DNA from: Pseudomonas paralcaligenes
Lineage (GTDB): Bacteria; Pseudomonadota; Gammaproteobacteria; Pseudomonadales; Pseudomonadaceae
Assembly (NCBI RefSeq): GCF_019655855.1
Contig: NZ_BPFX01000007.1
Location: 496,001 to 560,000 of the forward strand
Length of the DNA stretch: 64,000 bases
Direction: 5' to 3'
Part shown: positions 24,560 through 37,178 of the stretch, piece after piece
Layout of the letters: every line of letters begins with the position of its first letter
How positions within the stretch are numbered: the stretch's first letter is position 1
The notes under the pieces: model-generated
Database searches by the model: none
What the model saw: only the letters and a program-made list of their open reading frames with translations
What the model was told of the DNA's origin: nothing
Position numbers and translations under genes: made by a program

Positions 24560-26719
24560 CGTTCCGCTGGAAGCCCTGGAAAGGTTGACCAGCTCCTGTT
24601 GCAGCAGCAGCCGCAGCTCCTCCCGGTCGAACTGCCGGGCGAACAGGGGGACGGCGAAGGCGTAGCCGGTTTCCGTGCGCTTGAGGACGAAGCCGAGCAG
24701 CAGTCGCGCCAGGGAGTGCTTGAGAGCGTCGACCTCGGCGTGGCGCCCGCTGGCGCGGATCAGCGCGACCAGGTTGGCCAGGCTGGTGCGGCCATGGTAG
24801 GCGGTGTGGTAGACGACGATCCGGTCCAGGCGGCAGGCGTTCTCGTCGTGGCTGAGCCGGGCCCAGCCCGCCAGGGCGTCCTGCACCGCCTGGGAGGCCA
24901 GCGCCTTGGTCAGGTGCGCGCGCTCCACCACGGAGGCACCGGGCCCCATGGCTTCCAGGCATTCCTGGCAGATGATCGCCACCAGGTTGGCGCGCTGGCC
25001 GCTGGCTTCCACCAGTTCGTCGACCAGCGTGCTGCTGGCGAAGCCGAGGCGCAGGCGGGCCAGGGGGATGGTGGCCAGCTCCCGGCAGGCATCGGCCTCC
25101 AGGCCGCCGATGGTGATGACCTCGCCGAAGTTGCGCAGCGGCGACTGGTAGTCGAGCACCGCCGTGGCGTAGAGGTCCCAGAACCCCGCCAGCATGAACC
25201 AGCAGCGCCCCTCCTCGCTCAGCGCGCGCAGGGTGGAGAGCTGCGGGTAGCCGTGGCCGGACTCGTCGCGGAAGAACAGGTCGGCCTCGTCGATCAGCAG
25301 GAAGACGCGCTTGCCCTCGTGGCTCGCCACCACATGCTCGATGATCCGCTCCAGAGGGGTTTCCGCCGGCAGGCCGAACTGCAGGGCCAGGCGCGGCGCC
25401 AGCCGGTGGTCGCGCAGGGAAATGTAGTGGCAGACCATCAGCGGATGGTTCTGCAGGCGTCGCTGCACTGCCTTCAGCAGGCTGCTCTTGCCCAGCTGGC
25501 GCCCGCCCACCACCAGGTAGTTGGAGGGCTCCCGGTTGAGCACGCGGGCCAGCAGGTGGGCGCGGCCGAAGAAGGAGTCCGCGCGCACCACGCCACCGCG
25601 CGTCTGGTAGGGGGAGATGCGGGTCAGGCGCAGCTGGGCGGCGAGCAGGCGCAGGAGCACTTCGCCGGGCTTGCGCCCCAGCAGCCATTCCGTCTGGCTC
25701 GGGCTGTCCAGCGCGACGAACAGGTTGGCGTGGTCGGCGCAGAACGTCTCCAGTTCCTCCTGCCCCTCGGCGGTCGGCACCAGCATCACGTCCAGCCCGG
25801 TCTGTACCGCGCGCAGGTGGTGGACGATCTGCTCGGCGGCCATGCCGGCGGCCGGCAGGTACACCAGGCAGCGGTCCAGGGCGAACGGCAGGTCGGCGGT
25901 GAAGCGCCACTCGAACACCTGCCCGGGCAGCGACCAGCCCGGGCTCGGCTGCAAGTTGGCACCGAGCTTGAGCGCCAGCTGCGCCACCCGCGCCTCGCCG
26001 TCGGCCGCAGCGCAAGCGAGCGCCTGCTGCCAGCTGGAAGGCGTGACGCCCGCGGCCTGCAGGGTGGTGGCACGGCGCCCGAGCATGCCCAGCAGCCGGT
26101 CGAGCTTGGCCAGGCGCTCCAGCGGCGTGCTCAACAGGGCCTTCGGGCGCATCTGCACCGGTCCCAGCAGCGGATGGCGGAACAGCAGCAGCAGGCCGGC
26201 GATGACGAACAGCAGGAAGCAGATGATCACCAGCCACTTCAGGTCCAGGACCAGCGGGCTCTCGCCGCCGCTGCGCTGGCAGCTGATGGGCAGGTAGCGG
26301 GTCGAGATCGGCGGCACGCCGGGCCGGCAGACCCAGCTGTCGTCGCTGCGGGAGAAGTCGAGGATCACCTGCTTGCCGGCCAGGCCGCCCAGTTCGTCGC
26401 GGTCGGCAATGTCGGCCGCCAGGCGGTACGGCTGCGGCGAGCTGACGCTGACCAGCGGGTCGTCGATCGGTGGCCGGTAGGTCTCGATGTCCTTGGGCCA
26501 GCCGTCTTCGATGGTGCGGGCCTCGGCCATCACCGTGCGCCACACCAGCAGCTCGTTCCACACCCGGCTGAGGTTGGCGGTGCCAAGCGCGTAGTCGCGG
26601 GTGAGGGGGTTGTACTGCGGCGTGAGCAGGGCGCTGGCGACGAACAGGGTGACCAGCGCGATGATCACTCGCCGGCGCGGCGTGGCCTCGGCCAGGCGGT
26701 CGATCAGGTAGCGCAGCAT
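24554..26719 (-). CDS. Membrane-anchored STAND/AAA-like P-loop ATPase
   Basis: A 721-aa protein. A transmembrane helix near residues 18-33 (RRVIIALVTLFVASALL) and a second near 167-187 (WLVIICFLLFVIAGLLLLF) bracket a domain of about 130 residues, probably periplasmic. The cytoplasmic part has a linker region (about 200-380) and an ATPase domain: FFGRAHLLARVL (STAND/AAA N-terminal helix), Walker A GGRQLGKSSLL and Walker B RVFLLIDEADLFF. The C-terminal part is winged-helix-like (inference). It resembles ATPases of the AAA_35/novel STAND type, which often act as switchable sensors. Its ATG lies inside the 3' end of the HTH gene (16-base overlap). A link to the yeh-like genes 161 bp downstream is suggested by direction and proximity only. 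Confidence 0.7.
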   Translation of the reverse strand: MLRYLIDRLAEATPRRRVIIALVTLFVASALLTPQYNPLTRDYALGTANLSRVWNELLVWRTVMAEARTIEDGWPKDIETYRPPIDDPLVSVSSPQPYRLAADIADRDELGGLAGKQVILDFSRSDDSWVCRPGVPPISTRYLPISCQRSGGESPLVLDLKWLVIICFLLFVIAGLLLLFRHPLLGPVQMRPKALLSTPLERLAKLDRLLGMLGRRATTLQAAGVTPSSWQQALACAAADGEARVAQLALKLGANLQPSPGWSLPGQVFEWRFTADLPFALDRCLVYLPAAGMAAEQIVHHLRAVQTGLDVMLVPTAEGQEELETFCADHANLFVALDSPSQTEWLLGRKPGEVLLRLLAAQLRLTRISPYQTRGGVVRADSFFGRAHLLARVLNREPSNYLVVGGRQLGKSSLLKAVQRRLQNHPLMVCHYISLRDHRLAPRLALQFGLPAETPLERIIEHVVASHEGKRVFLLIDEADLFFRDESGHGYPQLSTLRALSEEGRCWFMLAGFWDLYATAVLDYQSPLRNFGEVITIGGLEADACRELATIPLARLRLGFASSTLVDELVEASGQRANLVAIICQECLEAMGPGASVVERAHLTKALASQAVQDALAGWARLSHDENACRLDRIVVYHTAYHGRTSLANLVALIRASGRHAEVDALKHSLARLLLGFVLKRTETGYAFAVPLFARQFDREELRLLLQQELVNLSRASSGTT

Positions 26720-27921
26720 GTCGCCAGCACCTTCAGGCCGGTGGCGCGGATGATCTCGCTGCGCCAGTGCAGGCGGGCCGAGTCGCCCTGGCCGCGCACC
26801 GTGATCAGGTTGTTCCAGAACAGGCGGCGCAGCTCTCCGTCGGCCAGGTAGGGGCTGGCCCGGCCGAGGTCCAGCGCGGTCAGGCGTTCGCGCAGGCGCT
26901 CGCGCGCCGAGGGGTCTTCGGCCAGCGGCAGGAAGGCCTGCCACAGGCGGGCGCTGTCGCCCAGGTGGTCCTGCAGCGCCCGCTGCGAGGCGGCGTTCAG
27001 GCCGGAGTGTTCCACCAGCCACTGCAGCCCTTCCTCGGCCAGCGCCGGGTGGCCGCCGCAGCTTTCCAGCAGCTCCGCCAGCATCGCCTGGTCGAAGCGC
27101 CGGCCCGGCCAGCGCGTGGCGGCGAGCGAGGCCAGTTCGGACAGGTCGAGTTCGGGCCAGTAGCGGACCTGGGCGATGTTGAGCAGCGACAGGTCGCCGC
27201 TGCGGTATTTCAGGTCGGCCAGCGCCTCGCCGCCGCACAGCAGCAGGTGCAGGCGGCCGCTGTGCATCTCGCTGAGGCTGCGCAGGATGCCGGCCAGCGT
27301 TTCGCGCAGCGCCGGCGTGCCCTGCTCGAAGCGGCTCACCAGGCAGAAGATGCGCTCGCCGGCCAGCAGGCGCTGCTCCAGCGCGGATTCGAATTCGTAG
27401 TCGGACGTGACGTTGCCGAAGCCGCACTGGCGGCCGATGGCGGCGAAGTAGTCCGAGACCAGGGTGCTGGTGCTGTAGGGCGGCTGGATATGCAGGACGC
27501 AGGCGTCGCCGTACAGGCCGCGGGCCCGCGCCAGCAGCTCCTGGCGGAACGGCGGCTGGCCCCAGTGCGCCTGGGACAGCAGCAGGCCGATGGGATAGGG
27601 GGTCAGGCGTCCCAACTGCTCGAACACGGACTCGATGAAGGCGGCGAACGGCGTCTCGCCGGTGCCGTCCGCCTGCAGCGGGAACTCGCGCTCGAAGCCG
27701 GCGGCGCTGAACAGCCGGTTGGTCTCCTGCTCGGTCAGGCGCAGGTAGCGCGCGCACGCCGCCAGTTTGTCGCGCGAGCGCGGGTTGGGCAGCGAGAGGC
27801 CGTTGCGCCAGTTGTTCACCGCCTCGCGGCTGAGGCCGATCTCGGCGGCCACGCCGGAGGCGCTGGCGCGAATCCTGCGCATGTACAGGGTCAGCAACGT
27901 GGAAAAGACTTCTGCTTCCAT
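26704..27921 (-). CDS. XRE-type HTH protein with degenerate ATPase domain
   Basis: A 405-aa protein. Residues about 10-70 form an XRE/Cro-like helix-turn-helix (SGVAAEIGLSREAVNNWRNG, then a LPNPRSRDKLAACARYL helix). The remainder looks like an AAA/STAND ATPase core, but the expected P-loop reads LLLSQAHWGQPPF, with no GKS/T, and the Walker B strand reads RIFCLVSRFEQG, with no Asp-Glu pair. It may therefore bind but not hydrolyse nucleotide (inference). It probably regulates the locus and partners the membrane ATPase, whose start codon it overlaps. It is the promoter-proximal gene of the block. Confidence 0.65.
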   Translation of the reverse strand: MEAEVFSTLLTLYMRRIRASASGVAAEIGLSREAVNNWRNGLSLPNPRSRDKLAACARYLRLTEQETNRLFSAAGFEREFPLQADGTGETPFAAFIESVFEQLGRLTPYPIGLLLSQAHWGQPPFRQELLARARGLYGDACVLHIQPPYSTSTLVSDYFAAIGRQCGFGNVTSDYEFESALEQRLLAGERIFCLVSRFEQGTPALRETLAGILRSLSEMHSGRLHLLLCGGEALADLKYRSGDLSLLNIAQVRYWPELDLSELASLAATRWPGRRFDQAMLAELLESCGGHPALAEEGLQWLVEHSGLNAASQRALQDHLGDSARLWQAFLPLAEDPSARERLRERLTALDLGRASPYLADGELRRLFWNNLITVRGQGDSARLHWRSEIIRATGLKVLATCCAT

Positions 27922-27965
27922 TCCTAGCCCCTGCTGAGGTTCCCGATCCGGGCCAGCGGCCGCGG

Positions 27966-28313
27966 TCAGCTGCGCTTCAGGTAGAAGATGCGGCCGCTGT
28001 TCTGGTCCTTCCAGGCGATCTCGCGCATGCCCGGCGACACGATCTCCAGCACCCAGGGCATGGTCTTGTGCACCGTGATGGTTCTGCCCGAGCAGGTGTA
28101 GGGACTCTGCGCCGACATGAACGGCAGGCTCACGTCCAGGTTGTCCCTGGAGAAGCTGAACGCGGAGGGCATGTCCTCCTTGACCCGGGGAGCGCCTAGG
28201 CGCTCGCTGGTGTGGGTGACGCTCCAGGTGCCGACCAGGTCCACCGAGCAGGCGGCCTGGGCCACCGGGACCACGAACAACAGGGCGCTCGCCGCGCAGA
28301 TCAACGCTTTCAT
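27966..28313 (-). CDS. Hypothetical secreted lipocalin-like small protein
   Basis: A 115-aa protein with a clear signal peptide (MKALICAASALLFVVPVAQA, cleavage before ACSVDL). The mature part is about 95 residues and beta-rich, opening with LVGTWSVTHTSERLG, a pattern seen in small lipocalin-like or heat-stable extracytoplasmic proteins; this is only suggestive. Two cysteines could form a disulfide. The start at 28313 gives the signal peptide; the frame is open further upstream without coding character. It lies upstream of the conflict-like block but ends 45 bp before the HTH gene, in the same direction. Confidence 0.55.
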   Translation of the reverse strand: MKALICAASALLFVVPVAQAACSVDLVGTWSVTHTSERLGAPRVKEDMPSAFSFSRDNLDVSLPFMSAQSPYTCSGRTITVHKTMPWVLEIVSPGMREIAWKDQNSGRIFYLKRS

Positions 28314-28436
28314 TCCATTTCCCTCGACTACGCGGGCCGCGAGTGTATCAGCAGCGCCGCCTTGGTTTGCAATGGCCCGACACCATAGCGGCAAAAAGCC
28401 ACATCCGGCAGCCGGACCGACAGGTTTTCCTTCTAT

Positions 28437-29216
28437 CTATTCCGCGTGCCCGCCGGCGAACTCGGCGTTGGCACGAACCGCGTAGATCAGCGGCAGCACG
28501 ATCGCCAGCAGCAGGCCGATGCCGACCCACAGCCACACGCCCTTGAAGAACACCAGGGCCACCACCGTGAAGATCACCGCGTGCAGCAGTCCCTTGCCGA
28601 TGGCCCAGAGCACCATCACCCCCTTCATCAGCTGGATCGGGTTGGTGCCGGACTCGCGCGCCGCCTTCGCCAGGCCGACGATGCCCTCTACCGCCTCGCG
28701 GGCCTGCGCCTCGTTCTTGCGCGCCTCCGCGATCAGCTTGCGCAGGGGCACCGGGCGGCGCACCCGAACCTCGGTGCAGCCACCCTCCTCGTCCACCTCG
28801 CCCACTTCCTGCTCGACGATGGCCCGTAGCTCGGTCTTGTGCCGGTAGAGGTCGTCCGGGTTGACCAGGGCGCCGGCGAGGAAGTGGTGGCGCTCGGTCT
28901 CGCCGACCTGGTCATGGAAGACCTCGATGACCGCCGCCTGCAGGCCGTGCTCGAACAGGCTGAGCAGCAGCTCCAGCGGCAGCGACGAGGTGGTGGAGCT
29001 GTCGAACGCCAGGCGGATGAATTCCGGTTGCGCCCTGAATTCGTGGTTGAACCAGTCCTCGTGCCAGTGGCTGGTCAGGTCCACGCCCAGTTGCTCCTGC
29101 CAGACCTGGCTCTTGGCATCGTCGCCACGGATCAGGTTGACGATGGCCAGCACGCAGCTTTCGTGCTGCGCCTTGTCCTCGAAGAACAGCATCAGGACAT
29201 TCGAGTTCTGCGACAT
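28437..29216 (-). CDS. Hypothetical membrane protein with C-terminal helices
   Basis: A 259-aa protein. The start at 29216 (MSQNSNVLMLFFEDK) is supported by GGAGG 8 bases upstream. Residues 1-190 are soluble, with conserved-looking DDLYRHKTELRAIVEQEVGE and EARKNEAQAREAVEGI helices. Residues about 205-250 have two hydrophobic helices (LLHAVIFTVVALVFFKGVWL and VGIGLLLAIVLPLIYAV), so it is anchored by its C-terminus. No named domain recognised. It is probably functionally paired with the gene at 29354, which is upstream in the same direction; a REP copy lies between them. Confidence 0.55.
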   Translation of the reverse strand: MSQNSNVLMLFFEDKAQHESCVLAIVNLIRGDDAKSQVWQEQLGVDLTSHWHEDWFNHEFRAQPEFIRLAFDSSTTSSLPLELLLSLFEHGLQAAVIEVFHDQVGETERHHFLAGALVNPDDLYRHKTELRAIVEQEVGEVDEEGGCTEVRVRRPVPLRKLIAEARKNEAQAREAVEGIVGLAKAARESGTNPIQLMKGVMVLWAIGKGLLHAVIFTVVALVFFKGVWLWVGIGLLLAIVLPLIYAVRANAEFAGGHAE

Positions 29217-29277
29217 CTGGTTTGCCTCCGCAGGGCATGCGTTCACGATCCCGTGAGCAAGGAAATAGGCAACCGCC

Positions 29278-29342
29278 GTAGGAGCGGCCTTGGCCGCGAA
29301 GCCTTTGCCGTTGATCCGGTTCGCGGCCAAGGCCGCTCCTAC
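29278..29342. repeat. REP palindrome, copy 3
   Basis: A 65-bp palindrome with the ends GTAGGAGCGG and CCGCTCCTAC, a compensatory variant of the GTGGGAGCGG type, and arms CCTTGGCCGCGAA / TTCGCGGCCAAGG that pair nearly perfectly. It separates two minus-strand genes. Confidence 0.88.
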
Positions 29343-29353
29343 AGCAGGTTTTT

Positions 29354-30313
29354 TCAGGCGACGCCGAGGCTGTCGGCGATCACCGCCAGGGCGAGCTGCT
29401 CCGTGCGGCTGATCCGGCTGCCGAAGCCGAAGAAGCCACCCGAGGCGCTGGCCACGTCCCGCGCCATGGCGAGCACCGCCTCGCCGAAGCGGCGACCGGC
29501 CTCCGGAGATATCCGCGCATCGACCAGGGCGCGCACCTGGCGCAGTTCGGTGGCGAATTCCGGCGGCTGCTCCAGCACCTGCGCCACCATCGGCGCCACG
29601 TCGTTGACCACGTTGGTCACGATGCGGGTCAGCAGCGGGTCGGCGTACTTGTCGGCCTCGACCAGCTGGTTGCCGAAGGCGGCGATCTCCTTGCGGTCCA
29701 CCTTGCCGTCGGAGGCGGCGACCAGGAAGAACACCAGGAACGGTACCCGGCGCAGCAGCTGGAACTCGTCCGGGTCGAACTGGCTGTTCTCCTCGCCCTG
29801 GTGCTGGGCGCTTTCGCCGGCCTGGTCGACGTAGACGTCGCGCCACAGCGCGCCGCCCTGCTCGTGGCTGTTCAGCCCGTCGAACAGGGCCTGGGTGAAG
29901 GCGTCCACCTCCTCCATCGAGAGGCCGTGCCACTGGCTGACCTTCAGGCGGTGCACGGCGAACCCGGAGGCGTGGGCGGCGTTGCGGTACGGCAGCAGGT
30001 ACTGCAGCTGGCGCTGGCCGCCGTCGGCGAAACGGATATCCAGGCTGAGGCAGTCGGTCTTGCCGGTGGGCAGCGTGACCAGGGCGTCCTTGATGAACAC
30101 CGCGCCGCGCTCGTCCGGCTGCAGCGCGTTGATCCGCCGCTCGCCGGTGGCCACGGCCTGGATGGAGCCCATCGCCAGGCGCTGCATGCTGCGCGAGTCG
30201 TCGGCCTTCAGGTAGCCGAGGATCGGCACCAGCACCTCGCCATCCGACACGCTCCAGAGCGCATGCCCCAGGAAATACCCCGCCATCTCGGCGACCCGCT
30301 GTGTGGCTTCCAT
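29354..30313 (-). CDS. TerB-like hypothetical protein
   Basis: A 319-aa cytoplasmic protein. The ATG at 30313 follows GGAGAAGGGAT. The C-terminal half includes [22 protein letters not shown], which has the pattern of the TerB-like fold (an aspartate-glycine-x-hydrophobic-x-x-x-E loop between helices). The family assignment is tentative. The N-terminal half (about 1-160) is mixed alpha/beta with no recognised motif. TerB-like domains occur in stress and conflict systems, often near membranes. Its downstream neighbour is a membrane protein. Confidence 0.5.
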   Translation of the reverse strand: MEATQRVAEMAGYFLGHALWSVSDGEVLVPILGYLKADDSRSMQRLAMGSIQAVATGERRINALQPDERGAVFIKDALVTLPTGKTDCLSLDIRFADGGQRQLQYLLPYRNAAHASGFAVHRLKVSQWHGLSMEEVDAFTQALFDGLNSHEQGGALWRDVYVDQAGESAQHQGEENSQFDPDEFQLLRRVPFLVFFLVAASDGKVDRKEIAAFGNQLVEADKYADPLLTRIVTNVVNDVAPMVAQVLEQPPEFATELRQVRALVDARISPEAGRRFGEAVLAMARDVASASGGFFGFGSRISRTEQLALAVIADSLGVA

Positions 30314-30527
30314 ATCCCTTCTCCTCGTTGGCTGGATATGGGGCGGATTATTCCAGCGGACCGGCCGCCGATCAGTTCCGGACTTGTCAGGCGCGGGGCC
30401 GCTGCGGTTGACATCCTGTCAAGTCGACAACATGAGCCGAATTCATGCAAACCCCGCAGCGCCCGGAATTCCACGCGGCTTTGCTATCATCTGGCACTTT
30501 TCCGCACGCTTCCCCCAGGTAGTCCCC

Positions 30528-34238
<3,711 letters not shown>

Positions 34239-34257
34239 GCAGGAGGACAGGGAAGTC

Positions 34258-35676
34258 ATGCCGCAAGATACGGATCGCCCGCTTACCACAGCACTGCCGA
34301 TAACCGGCGAAGTGCCCACGCAACGGATCGGCATCATCGGCAGTGGCTTCTGCGGTACCGCCCTCGCCATCCACCTTCTGCAGAAGGCTGATCGCCCTTT
34401 GCATGTGCGGCTGCTCAATCGTACCGGGCAACTGGCCCGTGGCCTGGCCTACGGCACCCGCTCGGCCAGCCATGTCCTGAATGTCCCGGCCGAACGCATG
34501 AGCCTGTTCACCGACAAGCCGGGCGACTTCCTCGACTTCGCCCGCCACGAACTACCCGAGGCAAAGCCGGGCGACTTTCTGCCGCGTCGTCTCTACGGCG
34601 ACTACCTGCAACGGCGCCTCGACCAGGCGATCGCCAACCGCGCGCCCACCGTCACCTTCGAGTGCGAGCAGGCGCATGTGGTCGACCTGGTACGAGAAGA
34701 CGACCGATACCTGCTCCGCCTCGACGACGGCCGCAGCATCACGAGCGACAAGGTGGTGATCGCCACCGGCAATTTCACGCCAGCCACACCTGGCGCCCTG
34801 TGTGAACTGATCGGTGATCCCCGCTACATCGCCGATCCCTGGCACCACGCCGCCCTGGATGGCATCGCGACGGATGCCCGCGTGCTTCTGCTGGGCACCG
34901 GCCTTACCATGTACGACATGGCCCTGGCGCTGCAGGACCGTGGCCACCAGGGCCCGATGCTGGCCATGTCCCGCAGGGCGCTGCTGCCTCACGGCCATCG
35001 CGACAATGCCGAGCACCCTCGCCTGCCCCAGCTTCCCGCCAACCTGAAGGCGAAGGGCAGCGCCCGCCAGTTGCTGTCGCGGGTAAGAACCTTCGTGCGC
35101 AACGCCGAGGCCGATGGCTTCGACTGGCGTGACGCGATAGCGGCTCTGCGTCCCGTCACTCCAGCGCTGTGGCAGATGCTGGACGCACGCGAGCAACGGC
35201 GCTTCCTTTGCCACCTGCAGGCCTACTGGGACATCCATCGCCACCGGGCCGCCCCCTTCATAGCCGGCCGTGTGGAGCGACTGCTGCAGGGGCAGCTTCG
35301 CGTGCAGCCGGCACGACTCGTGGCGGTGGATGGGGCGGCGGACTGCCTGAACCTGCAGGTGCGGCCTCGAGGCAGCAGCAGCCCCATGCCGCTGGTGGTC
35401 GATCACATCATCAACTGCACCGGTCCCTGCAACGATCTCCGCAACCTCGACGAACCGATGCTCAATGCCCTGCAGGCCCGCGGCGAGGTGGTCCAGGATG
35501 ACAATCGCATCGGCCTGAACGTCGACGATGACTACCACCTGCTGAACACCGAGGGCCATCCACAATCCGGGCTCTACCTGCTCAGCCCGATGCTGCGCGC
35601 CCGCTACTGGGAGAGCACCGCCGTTCCGGAGCTGCGCCAGCATGCCGAGCGCCTGGCGCTGCAACTGCTCCGATGA
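34258..35676 (+). CDS. FAD/NAD(P)-binding oxidoreductase
   Basis: A 472-aa protein. A dinucleotide-binding motif IGIIGSGFCGTALA sits near residue 23 and a second GxGxTMYDMA segment (LLLGTGLTMYDMALAL) near 210, with VVIATGNFTPATP between them. This matches the FAD-NAD(P)-binding family (NAD_binding_9-like) of single-component flavoproteins related to monooxygenases and hydroxyacylglutathione-type oxidoreductases. The substrate is unknown. The gene starts 20 bp after metH, behind AGGAGGACAGGGA, so may be read through from it, although no link to methionine synthesis is apparent. Confidence 0.75.
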   Translation: MPQDTDRPLTTALPITGEVPTQRIGIIGSGFCGTALAIHLLQKADRPLHVRLLNRTGQLARGLAYGTRSASHVLNVPAERMSLFTDKPGDFLDFARHELPEAKPGDFLPRRLYGDYLQRRLDQAIANRAPTVTFECEQAHVVDLVREDDRYLLRLDDGRSITSDKVVIATGNFTPATPGALCELIGDPRYIADPWHHAALDGIATDARVLLLGTGLTMYDMALALQDRGHQGPMLAMSRRALLPHGHRDNAEHPRLPQLPANLKAKGSARQLLSRVRTFVRNAEADGFDWRDAIAALRPVTPALWQMLDAREQRRFLCHLQAYWDIHRHRAAPFIAGRVERLLQGQLRVQPARLVAVDGAADCLNLQVRPRGSSSPMPLVVDHIINCTGPCNDLRNLDEPMLNALQARGEVVQDDNRIGLNVDDDYHLLNTEGHPQSGLYLLSPMLRARYWESTAVPELRQHAERLALQLLR

Positions 35677-35688
35677 CGAGGAACTGAT

Positions 35689-36015
35689 GTGGACATCAAG
35701 GCCAGACTGATTCGCCTCAAGCCCGACACCGGCGCCCTGGTCGCCGGCTGGCAGGAGCGCATCCTCCAGCTCAAGGAACAGGCCATCGAGTCCATCCGCA
35801 ACGAGGGCATCGAGGTCGAGTCCTGGTTCCAGGTGCAGATCGCCGGCGAGCACTACCTGCTCGCCTACATCCGCAGCCAGGACATCGAGCGGGCCCAGGC
35901 GATCGGCGCCCAGTCCAGCCTGGAGGTGGACGCCGTGCACCGGCAGTTCAAGCGCGACACCTGGGACCGCGAAGGCATGATCGACTGCGAGCTGCTGGTG
36001 GACCTGCAGGCATGA
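35689..36015 (+). CDS. DUF6176 family protein
   Basis: A 108-aa protein with a GTG start at 35689, preceded by GAGGA at 6-base spacing. The body matches the small DUF6176 type: KPDTGALVAGWQERI, EGIEVESWFQVQIAGEHYLLAYIRSQD (quoted as two adjacent segments of one strand-helix unit) and VDAVHRQFKRDTW. These proteins look like ferredoxin-fold dimeric barrel proteins; no activity is known. It lies 12 bp after the flavoprotein gene and probably belongs to the same transcript. Confidence 0.65.
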   Translation: MDIKARLIRLKPDTGALVAGWQERILQLKEQAIESIRNEGIEVESWFQVQIAGEHYLLAYIRSQDIERAQAIGAQSSLEVDAVHRQFKRDTWDREGMIDCELLVDLQA

Positions 36016-36040
36016 TCGGCACGAGCCGCCCCGGCGACGA

Positions 36041-36592
36041 ATGACGCCCCTCGAACTCCTCGCCTCCGCCCTGGGCGTCACCGCCGTCTGGCTGACGGTG
36101 CGCCAGAACAGCCTGTGCTGGCCCATCGGCCTGCTCATGGTGCTGCTCTACGCCTGGTTCTTCTTCGATGCCCGCCTCTACTCGCTGGTGCTGCTGCACG
36201 GCGTGTTCGCCGCCATGCAGCTGTACGGCTGGTGGCAATGGCGCCAGGGCGTGGACGAGAGCGGCCGGCGCCCGATCAGCGATGCTGGCCGAGGCGAAGC
36301 GCTGATCGGACTGGGCGCGGCCGTGCTGATCGGCCTGCTGCTGGGGCTGGTCATGGATCGCTTCACCGAGGCCGTCCAGCCTTGGCCGGACGCATTCCTG
36401 ACCGCCTTCAGCCTGCTGGCCCAGCTGTGGATGGCGCTCAAGCGCTGGCAGTGCTGGCTGCTGTGGATCGTGGTCGACGTGCTCTACGTCGGCTTCTTCG
36501 CCCTTCAGGACTACTGGCTGACCGCCGGACTGTACGGCGTGTTCACCGCCCTGGCCGTGCTCGGCCTGCGCGAATGGCGGGCCGCCCGGTGA
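36041..36592 (+). CDS. pnuC: PnuC-type nicotinamide riboside transporter
   Basis: A 183-aa protein with about seven hydrophobic helices. It includes the PnuC signatures NSLCWPIGLLMVLLYAW, VLLHGVFAAMQLYGWWQW and WLLWIVVDVLYVGFFALQDYW. PnuC proteins take up nicotinamide riboside (or other B-vitamin nucleosides) by facilitated diffusion, trapped by phosphorylation inside the cell. The kinase gene immediately downstream overlaps its stop codon by 4 bases (GTGA), which fits nicotinamide riboside as the substrate. Confidence 0.9.
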   Translation: MTPLELLASALGVTAVWLTVRQNSLCWPIGLLMVLLYAWFFFDARLYSLVLLHGVFAAMQLYGWWQWRQGVDESGRRPISDAGRGEALIGLGAAVLIGLLLGLVMDRFTEAVQPWPDAFLTAFSLLAQLWMALKRWQCWLLWIVVDVLYVGFFALQDYWLTAGLYGVFTALAVLGLREWRAAR

Positions 36593-37110
36593 AGGTGGTG
36601 GTGCTGACCGGCCCCGAGTCCAGCGGCAAGAGCTTTCTCGCACAGCGCCTGCAACAGCGCTTTGGCGGCCTGGTGGTCGGCGAGTACGTGCGCCACTTCA
36701 TCGAACGCGAGCGACGCGACACCTGCCTCGCGGACATCCCCGCCATCGCCCGCGGCCAGCTGGATTGGGAAGACGCCGCCCGCGCCCGCGAGCCAGCGCT
36801 GCTGATCCTCGACACCCACCTGCTGAGCAACATCCTGTGGAGCCGGACCCTGTTCGGCGACTGCCCGGCCTGGCTGGAAACGGAACTGCTGGCCCGCCGC
36901 TACGACCTGCACCTGCTGCTGTCGCCGCTGGGCGTCGACTGGCAGAGCGACGGCCAGCGCTGCCAGCCCGACCTGGCCGACCGCCTGCGCTTCCACCAGC
37001 ACTGCGGCGACTGGCTGCGCCAGCACGGCCAGGCCTGCGTCGATGTCGGCGGCGACTGGGCGCAGCGCGAGCGCCAGGTTCTTGAACAGGTCGCGCGGCT
37101 GATCGACTGA
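36589..37110 (+). CDS. NadR-like nicotinamide riboside kinase (AAA P-loop)
   Basis: A 173-aa single-domain kinase with a GTG start overlapping the pnuC stop. It has Walker A TGPESSGKSFL, then VVGEYVRHFIE, LLILDTHLLSN (the DTxxL of the NadR kinase lid) and YDLHLLLSPLGVDW. This is the ribosylnicotinamide kinase domain of NadR without the HTH and adenylyltransferase domains. It would phosphorylate imported nicotinamide riboside to NMN and so drive PnuC uptake. Confidence 0.85.
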   Translation: MKVVVLTGPESSGKSFLAQRLQQRFGGLVVGEYVRHFIERERRDTCLADIPAIARGQLDWEDAARAREPALLILDTHLLSNILWSRTLFGDCPAWLETELLARRYDLHLLLSPLGVDWQSDGQRCQPDLADRLRFHQHCGDWLRQHGQACVDVGGDWAQRERQVLEQVARLID

Positions 37111-37178
37111 AACAGAGGGAACCTGCCCTACACTGCGGGTTATCGAACACCTTGCCCACCAGACGCCGCAGGAAGCCC

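Noticed and set aside
10447..27921. Classic restriction-modification, Abi or CBASS system
   Set aside because: No methyltransferase, nuclease, cyclase or phospholipase motif was found in these genes; the conflict role stays a hypothesis.
30314..30527. Riboswitch upstream of metH
   Set aside because: No cobalamin-box or SAH-riboswitch core could be recognised by eye in the 214-bp gap.
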